Assembly (NCBI GenBank): GCA_037074765.1
Contig: JBAMDO010000116.1
Coordinates: forward strand, 106,171-170,170
DNA length: 64,000 nt
Direction: 5' to 3'
From: Mansonella perstans
Taxonomy: Eukaryota; Nematoda; Chromadorea; Rhabditida; Onchocercidae
Shown here piece after piece: positions 1-13,000 of this stretch. The position numbers and the translations under genes are program-made. Below the pieces are notes generated by a model. It was given only the letters and a program-made list of their open reading frames with translations, was not told the origin of the DNA and searched no databases. Each line of letters begins with the position of its first letter. Within the stretch, counting starts at the first letter, position 1.

Positions 1-1151
1 TTTAATGAATTAAATATCATCATGAAAGTACGAAATTTTTGTTTAATTTCTTTTTCGAAGTGATGATAATTTGAGCAAATGAAAGTAGAAAAAGTCCAAT
101 CAATTATTTTGCACCTCTAATTAATGATAATAGAAAAGGATATTATTGAAAATAATAAAGCGATTTATTTTAAATTTAAAATGGAAAAGGAAAAGATGAT
201 GTAAATTTCTGAAGATATAAAAGATGCAATTTAAGCATACTAAGGACAAGGTAATATACATGAAAGTAATTTTAGTAAAAAAGAGGTGCTAACTAGTTTG
301 TAAAAATGAGCAAGCACAAAATCACTAAATTAAATTTTTTATATCAAAAAAAACTTGTGAAATGTATTGCGTTTGCCATTTAAATCTATGCCAGTGATGT
401 GTATGGAAAATTTTAGGTGTTTTTAAAGCATCTCAATATTTTTGCATACTAATGATAGAAACTATGTAATTCCATTAAAGAAAAATAATTAATTTAAAAC
501 ACAAAATATCGATAATAATTGATCTGTAGATGGATGTACTAATTGAATCTTTGTTTTATTTCCTTTCCTGACAATTAACCGTATCCTTATCTCATAATAC
601 TTTTCGATGTTTTCTAATTTTTTCCTGAAATAATCATCATATCCAATCTTTAAAGAAATAATCTTTATTCGGCGACAAAATATTTAGCAGTTTCACGACA
701 TCTTTCAGAATTCCTTTTGTCTTTTTCAACACTTCTTATGTTGAACGATCGCAGTTTCGGAAATTAATTTATTTTATCTTTTGAAATATTTCTTTCTCAT
801 TCATTTTGAATTAACTGAAAAAACTGAACAGATTGAATCCTTGGTTCAGTATATCATCAAATTTGTTGAGAGTAAAAAAAAATTTTTTTGTAAAACATTA
901 AAGATATGCGAAAGAATATAATAATATACAATGACTTTTTACCGCAGTACTATCAAATGATTGTAGGAATGATGCAGAAATTAACCAAAAATTTCCCGTT
1001 AAATTCTTTTCATTTCTTTTTTCTCCCTATGAATTCCATTAAATATGCTACATTCAATAGCAAAATTTATTATTTATGATAATTTGAATAAATTTTAAAT
1101 TGTTATTGTTATCAACAATAAAATATTCTTACAGTCATTTTTCATTTTCAG
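1..1151. other. AT-rich non-coding stretch
   Basis: No reading frame with coding character is visible on either strand here. The sequence is AT-rich with many homopolymer A and T runs, typical of intergenic or long-intron DNA in this window. Confidence 0.6.
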
Positions 1152-1325
1152 ATATTTCATCATCCGCACATCATCAGGCTTTTTCGCACAACTATTTACA
1201 AGTACCGCGATCTCGTACAACACAAGTAGATCGATCCAATTCTTCAGTTAGTATGCAATCGGATTTAGAGTCATGTTTCGGTGATGCACAATTTCAAACA
1301 GATCTAATTGAAGGAAAAGTCATCG
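1152..1325 (+). CDS. Orphan candidate internal exon, Ser-rich
   Basis: An acceptor of the form TTTTCAG ends at 1151 and is followed by a 58-codon open stretch rich in Ser, Gln and Asp, with codon use like the real exons further right and unlike the flanking Phe/Leu/Lys-rich chance frames. A possible donor (GGTTTGC) follows 1325; with it the exon is symmetric (phase 1 in, phase 1 out), the same phase as the first two junctions of the transporter gene at 10052-31212. It could be an alternative 5' exon of that gene, or an exon of a gene that starts left of the window. No domain is recognised. An alternative donor at GTCATC would end it about 8 bases earlier. There is no homology support, so the call rests on splice sites and composition only. 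Confidence 0.35.
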
Positions 1326-4300
1326 GTTTGCATTTTGCTTTTTACACAGCTGCTTTTATCAGTTATCAGGACAAAATTGATCACTTTTATCCGCTGCAGT
1401 TTTTCGTATTTCATCTTCAATGAGATATTTTCTCTAGAATGTTGTTTCTAGAACAGTTGTTTTTGAAGTTTGCCCTGGAGTTGAGTGTCAATAATACTAA
1501 TAAGAAGATATCTTCTTTCTGATCTACTTTTTTGCATCGTTTCCTTTTCAGTTTAATTCAAAAATAACTCGGATTATATATAAATAATAAGGTTAACTTA
1601 TTTTTGTAATACTGAAAGTCATATTTGAAAATATTTTTATTCATATTATTTGAGATATAGATTCAAAGTTCGAAAGCACATATTCTCTTTTTCTAATAAA
1701 TATATATATTTTTTTCCTTTGTTTCTTTTTCAGCTCAATATGAAGAAATTAATTTAATCTCCTCAACAACCAATCGTTTGCTTTTTTCACCTTTTTTTTC
1801 CTGAGATAAATTTCGTTAAATTTTTCCTGATGATATTTCATTAATTCCATTTCACTGAGTCATCCTCTAGTTACTAGCGCTTCTTGTGCTGTTAGAAGAA
1901 TGTATTTAGCCGAGAATCAATGCAAATCTGACGTTTGGATTTCTGATATTCATTAGAAATTACTTTAAGAAAAAAACAGAGCGGAAAGTTTTTTTCTGAG
2001 CGGAAAGTTGAAAAAAGCATACAATTATTAAAAAACATTGTTGTCATTTCTTTGCATTCCAACTTTTTGCTCAATTTGCCGCCATAAATCATTAAGCTAA
2101 ATTATTTATTTTATGATGGTTGCAAAAATTTTTTTACCTACTAAAAATTTGCATAATATTAAATATGAAATGAATTTAATTTTGAATAGTTTTCAAAGAA
2201 AGCTAGATAGAAAGCTGTTTCTTACTGATTGCACTTCATTCTTCAATCCTATCATCGTATTTACAGCTTAGCTCATTAGATTATCTTATTAATATCACTA
2301 CCTTCTTTCTCTTTATTTTTCAACTTGTTTTATCTTTTTTCAATTGTACATTTCATTCCTCACAATCCCTCACATTTACACTGCAAAACAAACAAATCAA
2401 TCAATCTTATGATCATCGACAGACTTTCACATCAACCATTCACATATGGTTTGATTAACTGCAGTTGAAGTTAAACAACTCTAACTCTGAGTTCTATTTT
2501 GAATTCTAATTCTGACTAGAAGTTAATCTGTTCTATTTTGATAGTTTCAAATTGCAGTATATGGCCACTAAATTAATCACAATATAATAGATAGCCACTA
2601 AATTAACCACTTTAACTCATATTGCATCACAACACTCATTTCTTGATAGCAGCTGTTCATTTTTGTTGAAAAATGTTTAAAAAAAGTGATGCTTAGGAAA
2701 AATCAATCAATACTTCTCTAATCAGTCCTGACGTTGAGCATTATAATTGCTTTTGATAAAATCGCAAACTTAACAATATGAAAAGAAATCATCTTCCCAG
2801 GAAAATTAAAACATTTCCAATATTTAGATAAAAAAAGAGAAACAAAAGAAAAAAAAAACAAAATTGGTAAAAATTATTTTAGTTTTGGAATTTAAATTTC
2901 AACTTCATAAGTATGAATAATTTGAAATGATTGAAAATGTAAGTGAAATGATTATTGTGATTAGTTTACATTACCTGAAATAAGATAAGCGATAAGAGAA
3001 GTAATAAATTTGACGGTAGCAAAAAAAAATTTGGAAATACGGATTAAATTATTTCATAAAAATCAAGCATCAACTACTATTTTACTTAATCAATTGTTCC
3101 TTATTTTTCTATATTCCTGAGAAAAAGAAATCATTTTGAAATTCCACTTGTAATTTTAGAAGATACTTCAAATCTTTGCAACGATTAAATTTCTCTGGGA
3201 AGTATATGTGTGAACAAAATGGAACAAACAGCAGAAGCTTTTTCATCGATCAAATTTAAAAAGGCATTTTTCTTTAGATCACACGATCTGAAATGCTTTA
3301 AGCAAAAAAAAACACACTATTAAATTTTTAACTGTCTTGGCTTTTTAATATTCTTTCATCTTTTAAATTATTATTGCTATAGTATCATTTTATTTTTATT
3401 CTTATTTGTTCTTTTTTAGATTAGAATTTATTGGCTTTTTTGTAGAATAAAATCCATTAGCATCATTTTCTTCAGCTTTTTTTCCCACTAAACAATACAA
3501 GAGCAAAATGATAAGGCGCACGTTTTGTTTGGCCATAAACACTTGGCCTTACACACACAAACACACAAATATACTTACAAGCATAACATATTATTATATT
3601 TTGGATTAACATGCGCATATGTATGATGTATTGAGGCTTAAAAAGCTACTGAAATATAGAATAAATACATTTGGCCCAAGGGAATAAAATTTGAGAATAT
3701 GTAAAGTCAAAAATTGATCAGTTTATTTCTAAGCTTTCAAGTCTTCTTTGCAGCAATTCATCTCGAAAAGGTTGCCTGGTTATTTCTTTTTGGGTAAAAT
3801 TCAACAACTATCGCTATTTAACCCCTTGGGAATGAACTTTTCAAAAATTTTTTAAAATCGAAAGGCAGTGACGAGTAATATCTTATCGAATATGTTTTCA
3901 TGTATTTGTTGTTTGCTGATTTCAAATGCTTTTTGGCAATTCTGAATTTGACAAACATTGTGATAGGTACGAACCAATCAATACTATTTATTGAATTTAT
4001 ATAAATCTTTCAATTTTAACTTTTTACTTTCAGTTTATTCATTTTTTTTTATTCCATAACAAAGCATATGAGTTAATATAAATATAGGCATTTCATCATT
4101 TGAAAATGCAAAAGTATAAATTGTAAAATAATGTTGTTTTTTTGTTATATTTACTGATATGCTAGCTGAGGTAATCAACATGGATTGATTTAATTCATTT
4201 AATTTTATTTACTCATTCCTTATCATACATCAGTTATCACTAGGCCTGTATCATAGTTTAGACGAAGTCAAAAAACATCGTATGCAAATAATCATTTATC

Positions 4301-7300
4301 CAATTTTGTTCTTTTAAAAAAAACCTGCAAACGATTAAGATATATTTAAATATTCTTCACCTTGTAAATTTAATAACAATCGTCCTATCTGACGATTTGA
4401 GAAACTTGTAGAATTTGGAATGTTGAAATATCACTCATAGAAATATATTGTAATTGTCTGGTTAACTGAAAGACTCATGGGACCTTTTCAAGTTTTTAAA
4501 TTGTACATTAAAGTCACATTGCTTGCTTACTTAAAACTTAATACTTTATCCATTCACTTTTTTTTAACAATATGAAAAAAGAATGTGATCCAGAAAAATG
4601 ACTTCTCCGCTATTCATAACTTGCTAATTCTCACATCGGTCTTTGAAATTACTCTATTTGAATTTTTATTTGCTTTTCAAATTCCTAAATATCCTAAATG
4701 TTTACAAAATCGTGGAAAATTTTAATAATGGGAAATTATGGAAAGATGCTTTTTTCTTTTCATTTCTCACAAAAACAGAAGATAGTGTTTTTATTGGCAT
4801 AAGTAAGATTATTTTCTAAAAAAAATCAGAAATCCTTCGTAGAATAAGTAAAGTTAATGTGCAAAAATGTCAAATTAACCACTTATTGAAACATATAATT
4901 TGATTTCCTTGAATTTACACAATTATTTTGATATACAAGGCAGTAGTTTAATATATTTTCTTGATAACATTTACTGCAATCAAATTACGTTAAAATGATC
5001 ATCATGAAAATCATGGACCTGGTTTCCTCAATTCAAATTTTTTAATTGACCTTCTTTATGAAAAAAAAAAAAATTTCAGGAATAAAGCTGATGAAATAAG
5101 CTTCATTAGAGTCATTCTATACCATCATTATCAAGTTTAGCAATTGTGATGAAAACAATAGATTTCAATTGAAAATCAATTGAAAATAACTGAAAACCAG
5201 CTGCAATTTACAATTTTAGTATCTTTTTACGATCATTTGATTGTATTTTTTTCTAGCAAAGATAAACCTATAAACAATGTTTGGATTGATCATAAAAGAT
5301 ACTAAAATTGTTAGCACTTTTTTTTAATTACATTTTGATAGAGCGTCTGATAGCTGCGTTTATAGTTTTCTATTTGTTCATCATTCTGTTAGGCTCCTTT
5401 ACTAGCTAGGGCAATTTCGCCGCTGATAACATTACTCAATTTGTATAGTAAAAACATTGCATTTTAATTGCGGTAATCTCAGCCAAGAATAAGAAGAGGA
5501 AAGAATTTGTTAAAACTTCTTTTTAAAATAGCTACTATTTGTAGAAAAGTAAGAGACATCTTGTATTCGAAAAATAGAATGACAGGATCAATGGAAATGT
5601 GATTAATTTTTATTTTATTAAAATGAAATTTTAAAATCTGTTCTTTGAATGATAAAACTAAAATCTCAAATTATTTAAGACGAGATATCTACGAAAAGGA
5701 ATGAGAAAAGGAAATTTATAAAATTATTGGTTAGCTTTAGAAACTTAATGAAGCTTATTAATTTTGCTCAGTGCATTTATCTTCATAGTTATTTCTTCTC
5801 TTCCTGGCATGTTGGCATAATTTCGTTTTGATTCATTTTTTTTTTTTTTTTTTGATATATCATTGATTGTTGAGTAAGCAACAATATTCGTTTCATTAGC
5901 ACAAATATCGAATTTTTTTTAGACTTAAATCATTATTGATTACTTTTTTCTGCGGCTATGCATACATTCTTATAGGCAATTTCCAGTAACAATAGTATAT
6001 CAACCACTAAATCTTAGATACAGATTTTTTTTTCATTCTAGAAAATTCGAAAATATAACTTTTTCCTTCTTTATCCGATAAAATCAACTTAACTGTTATC
6101 GAATTCATGACATTTCCATTGTTTCCATTCTTCGAGTTGACGACAGCCTTTTTTGAGAATAGACCCGTTGCGAGAGTGTCATCATAAAAATCCTTTTATA
6201 TATCTTGTTCTACCCTCCTGCAATAATTATTTTGCGTTTGCTTATCACTCATTCTATGTTCCAGGAAAATTAAGAAATCACATAAATCTTGAATAACACA
6301 AATTTGATAGGAAAATGATTAAAAGAAAAATAAATTGAAGGAAGGGTAATCAAATATTGCTTGTGAGCATCAACAGGAAATTAGGCAAGTTAACAATTTG
6401 GTTTGTGTCAGGAACATAGAATATTTCCATGCATTAAGAAGCAGAAGTTGGATAAAAAAGGTTTCAGAGATGGAGATCCTGGATTTTTATGGAATAATTA
6501 GATCTTTCAAATCCACTACCAATGATTTCTTGACACAATTTCTGCAGATTTGAAGGAAGTAAAAAAAATAGTGGTCGAAAAATTAATTCAATAAGAAATC
6601 TTTTTCGACCCATTATCACCGCTCTCTTTCTTTCTCCTGGAAATAGATTTCTTAATTCTTTTACGCTTTTAATTAAAGACCACAAGAGAGCCATATTTTT
6701 CCGTTTACTTTTCTTCTAAAAAAAAACTCTCATTATGTAATCAAAATTATTTATTTCAAAAAGTTCACTACGCTTGAAATGATTTTTGCTGATCTTCAAC
6801 AATTCCAAAGATGGTTCCATCAGTAGAGAAAGATTGATGATGAGATGAAATCAGGCATAGAAGTAGTAGGTGTATGAGTACACAAGATTATGAAAATGCA
6901 ACTACTTTCATGAAAACTATAGGCTCAAAAGTTTTTTGGGATTTTCGAGCTCAAAGAATGATAAGGGCTATTTTATAAAGTAGTAATAATTTCTTGATTT
7001 TCTGTCATACTAAATCTCTTTCATGAATTTACACATTTAATTTATATTGATAGATTTTCCCTTATTATTAAAAATGAAATTGTAGTAATTTTTTAAATTA
7101 TAAAATGATAGGAAAGAAAAAGGAGAAAGTTAATTTTATCCTAATTTTTTTATCTTAGTTTCATCTTACTTTGTTTTCCGGCATAAAAAGAAAATTCAGC
7201 TAAAGAACAAACAACTAAGTGGCAAAACAGAAGTTAATTATTTTCTAGCTCTTTTGCAATTCTGTTTGAAGAATTTCAAATTTCTTTTAAAGCTTTTAGA

Positions 7301-10051
7301 TAGACAAAAAATAAGTGACTCCTTCCGTCGTTTCCCTCTAAAAAATCATGGAAAAAAGTCGATCTGTCACTTAACAAAGTAGCTGGACCGGAAAGCCTTG
7401 CACAATTTTTCTGAATAGACAAGGTAGTCCGAATGTCCATTTGTCAAGATAATCTATTATTTAAATATGCATCCGATAATAGAAGAAACAGAAAATCGAG
7501 AAGTTCATGCTTGGCTCATTGTTCTCTTTTTGTCTTGTCAACTTTTTTTCTTTCAGTGCCATAGAATAAGTTTTCCTTTACATAAGCCTGAGAATAAGAA
7601 GGTGAAAGCAAATGAAGAGCAAAGTGCTGCAAAAGAAAAATCCTATCATCTCGAGCTGGAACTTCCTGTTTTCAAAATTTCAGTTTTCCGGTCTTTTTAA
7701 CTGCTAATCTATCATTGGATGAGTAATTCCGTCATTTATCATATGGTGGCCTATTATATTGAGTTTTTGCCATTTTGCGTTCATGGATTTTCAATCTTTC
7801 ATTTTCACCCCTTTCATCATCCATAATCTATATCAGTAAAGAGCAATACTCATAGCTAATAAACATTGCATTATCAATCACTAAGCGCATTATCAATCTC
7901 TAAATGATGACGATAAATGACAGCGGTCCGAAGAACATGTGCTAACAGTTGTTTGTTGATAGATGTTATTGATGAGATCGATAGATATTTGTAATCTTGT
8001 ACAAGAGAGATTTATTCTTTAACTAATACCCTGTTCTACTTCCTCCATTAATTTTTATTATCATTTTCTTCACATTATTTCTATACTTTTGTTTTTTTTT
8101 TCACACATATCACTAATCATGACATATAATTAATCCTGATTAATCTTTTTCTATCATGATAAGCAATTATCCTCTGCCTCTGCATCATACCCAAAGCTAG
8201 GCCCTCAAACAGTCTTCTAACTCATTCATTATTTTCAAATGACATCTGCATTTATTTCAGGGTTCTTCTTTTTTAATCAAAATTTAGCAAATTTAGAAAT
8301 GTTAATACTGTTTCAATCAGTAATTACTAATTATTTACCATAAATAGGAAGCCATTTACTGGAAGACTGATGATGCTTGAAAAATTATTGCAACAATATG
8401 ACTAATGGCCACTTGGGAATAAACAGAAGATTATTTCAAAAATTTGCCTAAAACTATAAATGAATTCAACAGAAAAGAAACTGAATTCATCTAATTATTA
8501 ATAGACAGCAATTTTTTTTTTGCGAAAAAAAAGTCTAATGAATAGCAATAAGAATACTGTATCTATTGTTCCATGTATGTTCCAGTTTTCCTAAAAAAAA
8601 GTTTTCATAATCGATCTGATCGAACCTTTAATCGATGTTTTGTTCAAATATTTTATTTCTATGCTATTTTTATACTACTTTTTCCGGTCTTATTTATTAG
8701 TATTTTCCTCACTAAACTTAACTTCTTCACTTACAAGTTACTTTACCAACCACTTGAAACTATCTTTTTGAAAATAATGCAGTGGATTTGATCTTATAAG
8801 GATATTAATCAATATCCTCGACAGTTTTTTTTAATCTTTTTCCTTCCTCAATAATCTCATCATAGTAATCTTTTTTAATGTATTTTTTGTATTTTTTGTG
8901 AAAAGGAAAAAAAAATTGTTTATTCAAATTTTGTCAATTTAAAAAGTTCAAAATAAACTGGTTGAAAGTGGAGTATAAAAATACTGAAATTTTTAAACAC
9001 ATGCGTCTTACATTGCTTTTAAAGTAGAAATGTCTAAATTCTAAATTTTTGCCTGATTTGTTAATTCAGTAAAATTTGATTTAAAATTTGCATATTTCTA
9101 AAAAGAAAAAACTGGTGGAATATTGCGCTTTCATATTTATCACGTAATTCACACATGAATTTATGAAATACTACTTTTTGTTTTATACATCAAAAAATTG
9201 ATAATATTTTGTAGAATAGTTATAATTACCATTATTTTCGAGTATACCAAGTTGCACGGTGATGAAATGAGCAAATAAAACAATTGAGTTTTTTCAAATT
9301 TCTCTCAACTAACTATTAATCAATAAAACTTTTATTTTCTTTAAGAACTTTTGTTTTTATTGCTTTAATTTTCACCTCTAAAAATTAGGAAACACCAATC
9401 GTAAAAAATTCGATTAACAATTGCTTCATTAGTGATGAATTCACTGAGAGTTTTGGGCAAATTCTTCTCAATCCTTCAGTTATCAATTGATCTTCTGATA
9501 CATTATTAGCAATATCTCTCTCTCTTTTCCTAGAATCATCAAGAAGCATAAATTCTGCTTACTTATTTTGGGCTGCTTTATTAACATCCTAAATATTATC
9601 TATCCCAATTCTAGCTATACGATCAACAATGATCCCATAATTACCCATGTTAAAAACAAATTTTTTAATGCATTGACTAATTTTCAAAATTAATTTTTAA
9701 TATTTTTTCTCCGATCCAATTTCCTTTTGACTTTAATGTAAATTTTTTGATTGCCAAGACACTAACAAATGTTTAAAATTCCAAGCGTGTGTAATTAGAT
9801 TTCAAAATCATCTATGGTGTTGATTGATTCATTCCGTTAACAAAATGATTGCATATTTTGTTTGGCGCTATGCTTACTATTTGGTCTAATTTAAATTTCA
9901 AAATATATGTTATTTGTGGTTTCAGTGAAAAATGGAAAAAATCGTGATTGGGATGAATTTTATTTGAGTTTAAACAGATTTACGATTATTCCATAAAATG
10001 GTTTTGCTGTTGTTCCTGTAATCTATGAATATATGAAAACTACTTTGTACG
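1326..10051. other. 8.7 kb without a supported gene
   Basis: Only short chance frames occur, with Phe/Leu/Ile/Lys-rich translations. Small repeats seen are a 24-base inverted repeat at 5211-5310, a doubled ~20-base motif near 7868-7907, and another doubled motif near 2565-2605. A TTTAAACAG site near 9976, upstream of the start codon at 10052, could be a trans-splice or 5' UTR acceptor. Confidence 0.55.
5211..5310. repeat. 24-base inverted repeat with ~52-base loop
   Basis: The stretch 5211-5234 (CAATTTTAGTATC, then T-rich to GATCA) is almost the reverse complement of 5287-5310. It could fold into a hairpin, or mark the termini of a very small relic element. Confidence 0.6.
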
Positions 10052-13000
10052 ATGTCAACAACTCCAACTGACGAAAAAAAGTTACTACCGGACGAAAAAA
10101 TCCGTTCTCGGTCGTTAAAATATAGTTGTACTGGCGGGGATTATAGTGGTGCCATAACTTTGCTACCAATGAAAATGCCTTCCTTAAATCCAGAAAAACA
10201 GACTGAAGCAATACAGCCTCGACCAATTTTTCCAATATCTAATCGCACACCATTAGTAAAAACATTGGCTCATCGGCAGTTACGCAAATACGCCAGTGAA
10301 ACGAACTTTCCAGCACCAGTACAAGCTGGCAGCTCTTCAGATTTATTATCAAAAGAAAAAGACCAGAGGACATCTATCGATAAAAAAGAAGTTTTTCCCA
10401 TTGAAACCGTCACCGGTGATGCAGTACTTCGAGATGGTAATATTCCGTGTCCTAAAAACGTTAAACGTGAAGATTCGGAAGGTGAAGCAAGTTACTCAGG
10501 AAGTGATGCAACATTAGCTAGCATATCAATGACTCCAATTTTACGGCAAAAATTAGGGCGATTCCGCTTGAATCGACCAAAAAATTCAACATTTATGCAT
10601 TCTTCGGATACTTATAATGCTCCAACATCGGCTACACCACAATCTACTGATTCCTTCCAACAAGCCGCACTTGGAATAGCCGGAAGCATGGAAGAACGTC
10701 GAGAGAGTATTTTTTTCAACATAGACGATGACAGCCTACACGAATTCGAGGATGAGAAAGGTAACTTATTTCATAAATAATTCAATAATTCCGAATTGAA
10801 AAACAACTAAGTGACACAAATTAAACAACTGAAGAAGTGCTTATTTTTTGATTCTTTTGTTTTCTTTACTATCAGTATTTCTTTTTTTAAACTCTAACAT
10901 TTGAAAGAGACGAGATTTTTCCTTTCTTCGATGCAAAATTATTTTTCAGCGGACTTTTATTTCACAACTTTTTAGTATTTCGATTAATTTTCCATATTTC
11001 AATTTAACACTTACATTTCCAAGATCTTACAAAAATATAATGTGGAGTGATGAATGAAAAAATTAGAACTTTTGTCCTAAATTAGTAACCACCTTAAATT
11101 TGTTTTGACTAAAGTTAGAATGATTTTTTTCACAAATAATAAAATTATCCATTAATTTAAAATAATTGCTGTAATTATATATTCAATAAATCATAAAGCA
11201 TAAAACTGCCTTCTTTAGTTTCTCTATTAAATGCAAATTTTATTGTTTAATTATTGTTTTAATTTACGAATGACTCGTAATGTTCAATGAACGAAAGCTT
11301 ACTGAACAAATCATTTTTTACTAAAACCATCACAAAGTAAAGAATAAAAGTAATCTATATTTGTGACCTAGACCAAGCGAAATACGAATGAAACTAACAT
11401 GTTGCTTTGTTTGTCTAAATTACTTTTAAAAGAAACATTTTTTCATAGCCTTTTAAGTGCTTTCAACAAAAGATAAGGATTAATTCGAGAATCCAATATG
11501 CGGATTATGTGTTTGTTTTCAAAACAAGATGAATTAAAATTGGAAATTTTCAAGTCCTCACATATATCGCACCAATTAATTTGATCACTCTGTCTGTCTT
11601 AAAGAATCAATTTGTTTACTCTTTCTGTCGTAAGCTTTTAATTTTCACGAAGTTTAAAAAACTAGAAGTTTTGAAATTTACACAGATTTTTTCTTTTTTT
11701 TTTAATCTCCAATTACACTAGGAAAGGCTTAAAATTAGTTGAAAGAGATGACTAAAATTTGAAAAAAAAAGTTAAAACTATGGAACATTTTTTAAAAAAA
11801 TTCTTTAATTTAAGGAAAAGATATAATGCTTTATCTTAAAACTAGGGATAAATGAAGGGAGAGGGACAAGAAGAAATGGAGAGGGAAAAAGAAAGCAATA
11901 TCATAAGACTGAAAATGAAGCGGAGGTTTGAATTTTTCATGGAATATTAAAACATCATCAGGTATTCATTCATTCTGAAATTCATCTTTCGCAATGAATA
12001 AAAACTGCAAAATTTATCGCTCTTCCTATACAGGCCTTCAATTAGCTTTTTCAAACGTTTTCTTAAAAAAAAGAATTGAACGATATTTTTTGTTAAATTA
12101 AAAATGACATTTCATTATTGAAAATACCAGGTGACATTTCATTATTGAAAATATCAGGTATTCACTACAATTAGATAACTTTTTAGGCTTAATCAACAGG
12201 AATTATTTAAATTCTTCTTTTTAATTCATCAATTCGACCGTATAAAAGCTAAAAAGTTAAATGAAAAAATCGAAGATACTAAACTGAAATAAAAGTATCA
12301 AATTTTTTTTCTTCAATAACAATAAATGACTGTCTTGTAAGATGGACTAAAGTAATTGCTTATTGGACTAAAAAAAAGTATTTATTGTCATTGTTACTGA
12401 CTAATTATTTCTGTCCCTAAATTGGTATCATTAAATTTTAAAATATTCTGAAATTTGAAAAAGCGAAATGAGATGCTCTTCCTGCTAATCAATTACTAAA
12501 AGTACTTTTTATCTTTTTTCCAATAATTATTCCAAAATATTTCGTAAGTTTAATTGGCTTCATTCATGCAAAAATGAGCAGTTTGAAAAGTTTTTTTTTT
12601 ATAGAAATTAAATAGTTAGTCCTGAATCAATCATATTACAGCCTGAAGCTAGCAGAGTTAAAAACACAAATCTCTGAGAAAAAATCAAAAAAATAAACAA
12701 TGTTAATTCTTTTTAATTAATTATTTTTTTGATTCTTTTTGTTCTATTGCTAAACAATTATAATATTTGCAACTACAATTACATCGATCTCTTAAAGTTT
12801 ACTTAAAATAGAATATGAAAGAGTGGGAAAAGTACTTGTTTTGTATGATCAGAATGCAATTATAGATGAGGAGAAACCGCACTCTTAATCCTTGAATCCC
12901 AATGTTCAGATCAAATTTTGAAATGCGAAAGGAATGCAATGATGCAGTAACTTTTTCTGTTTTACTTTTCGAAAGAAATATTACTATGCTAGCCATATAT

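Noticed and set aside
7467..7700. 77-codon + strand frame with a hydrophobic segment
   Set aside because: No splice or trans-splice context, no recognised motif, length within chance for this composition.
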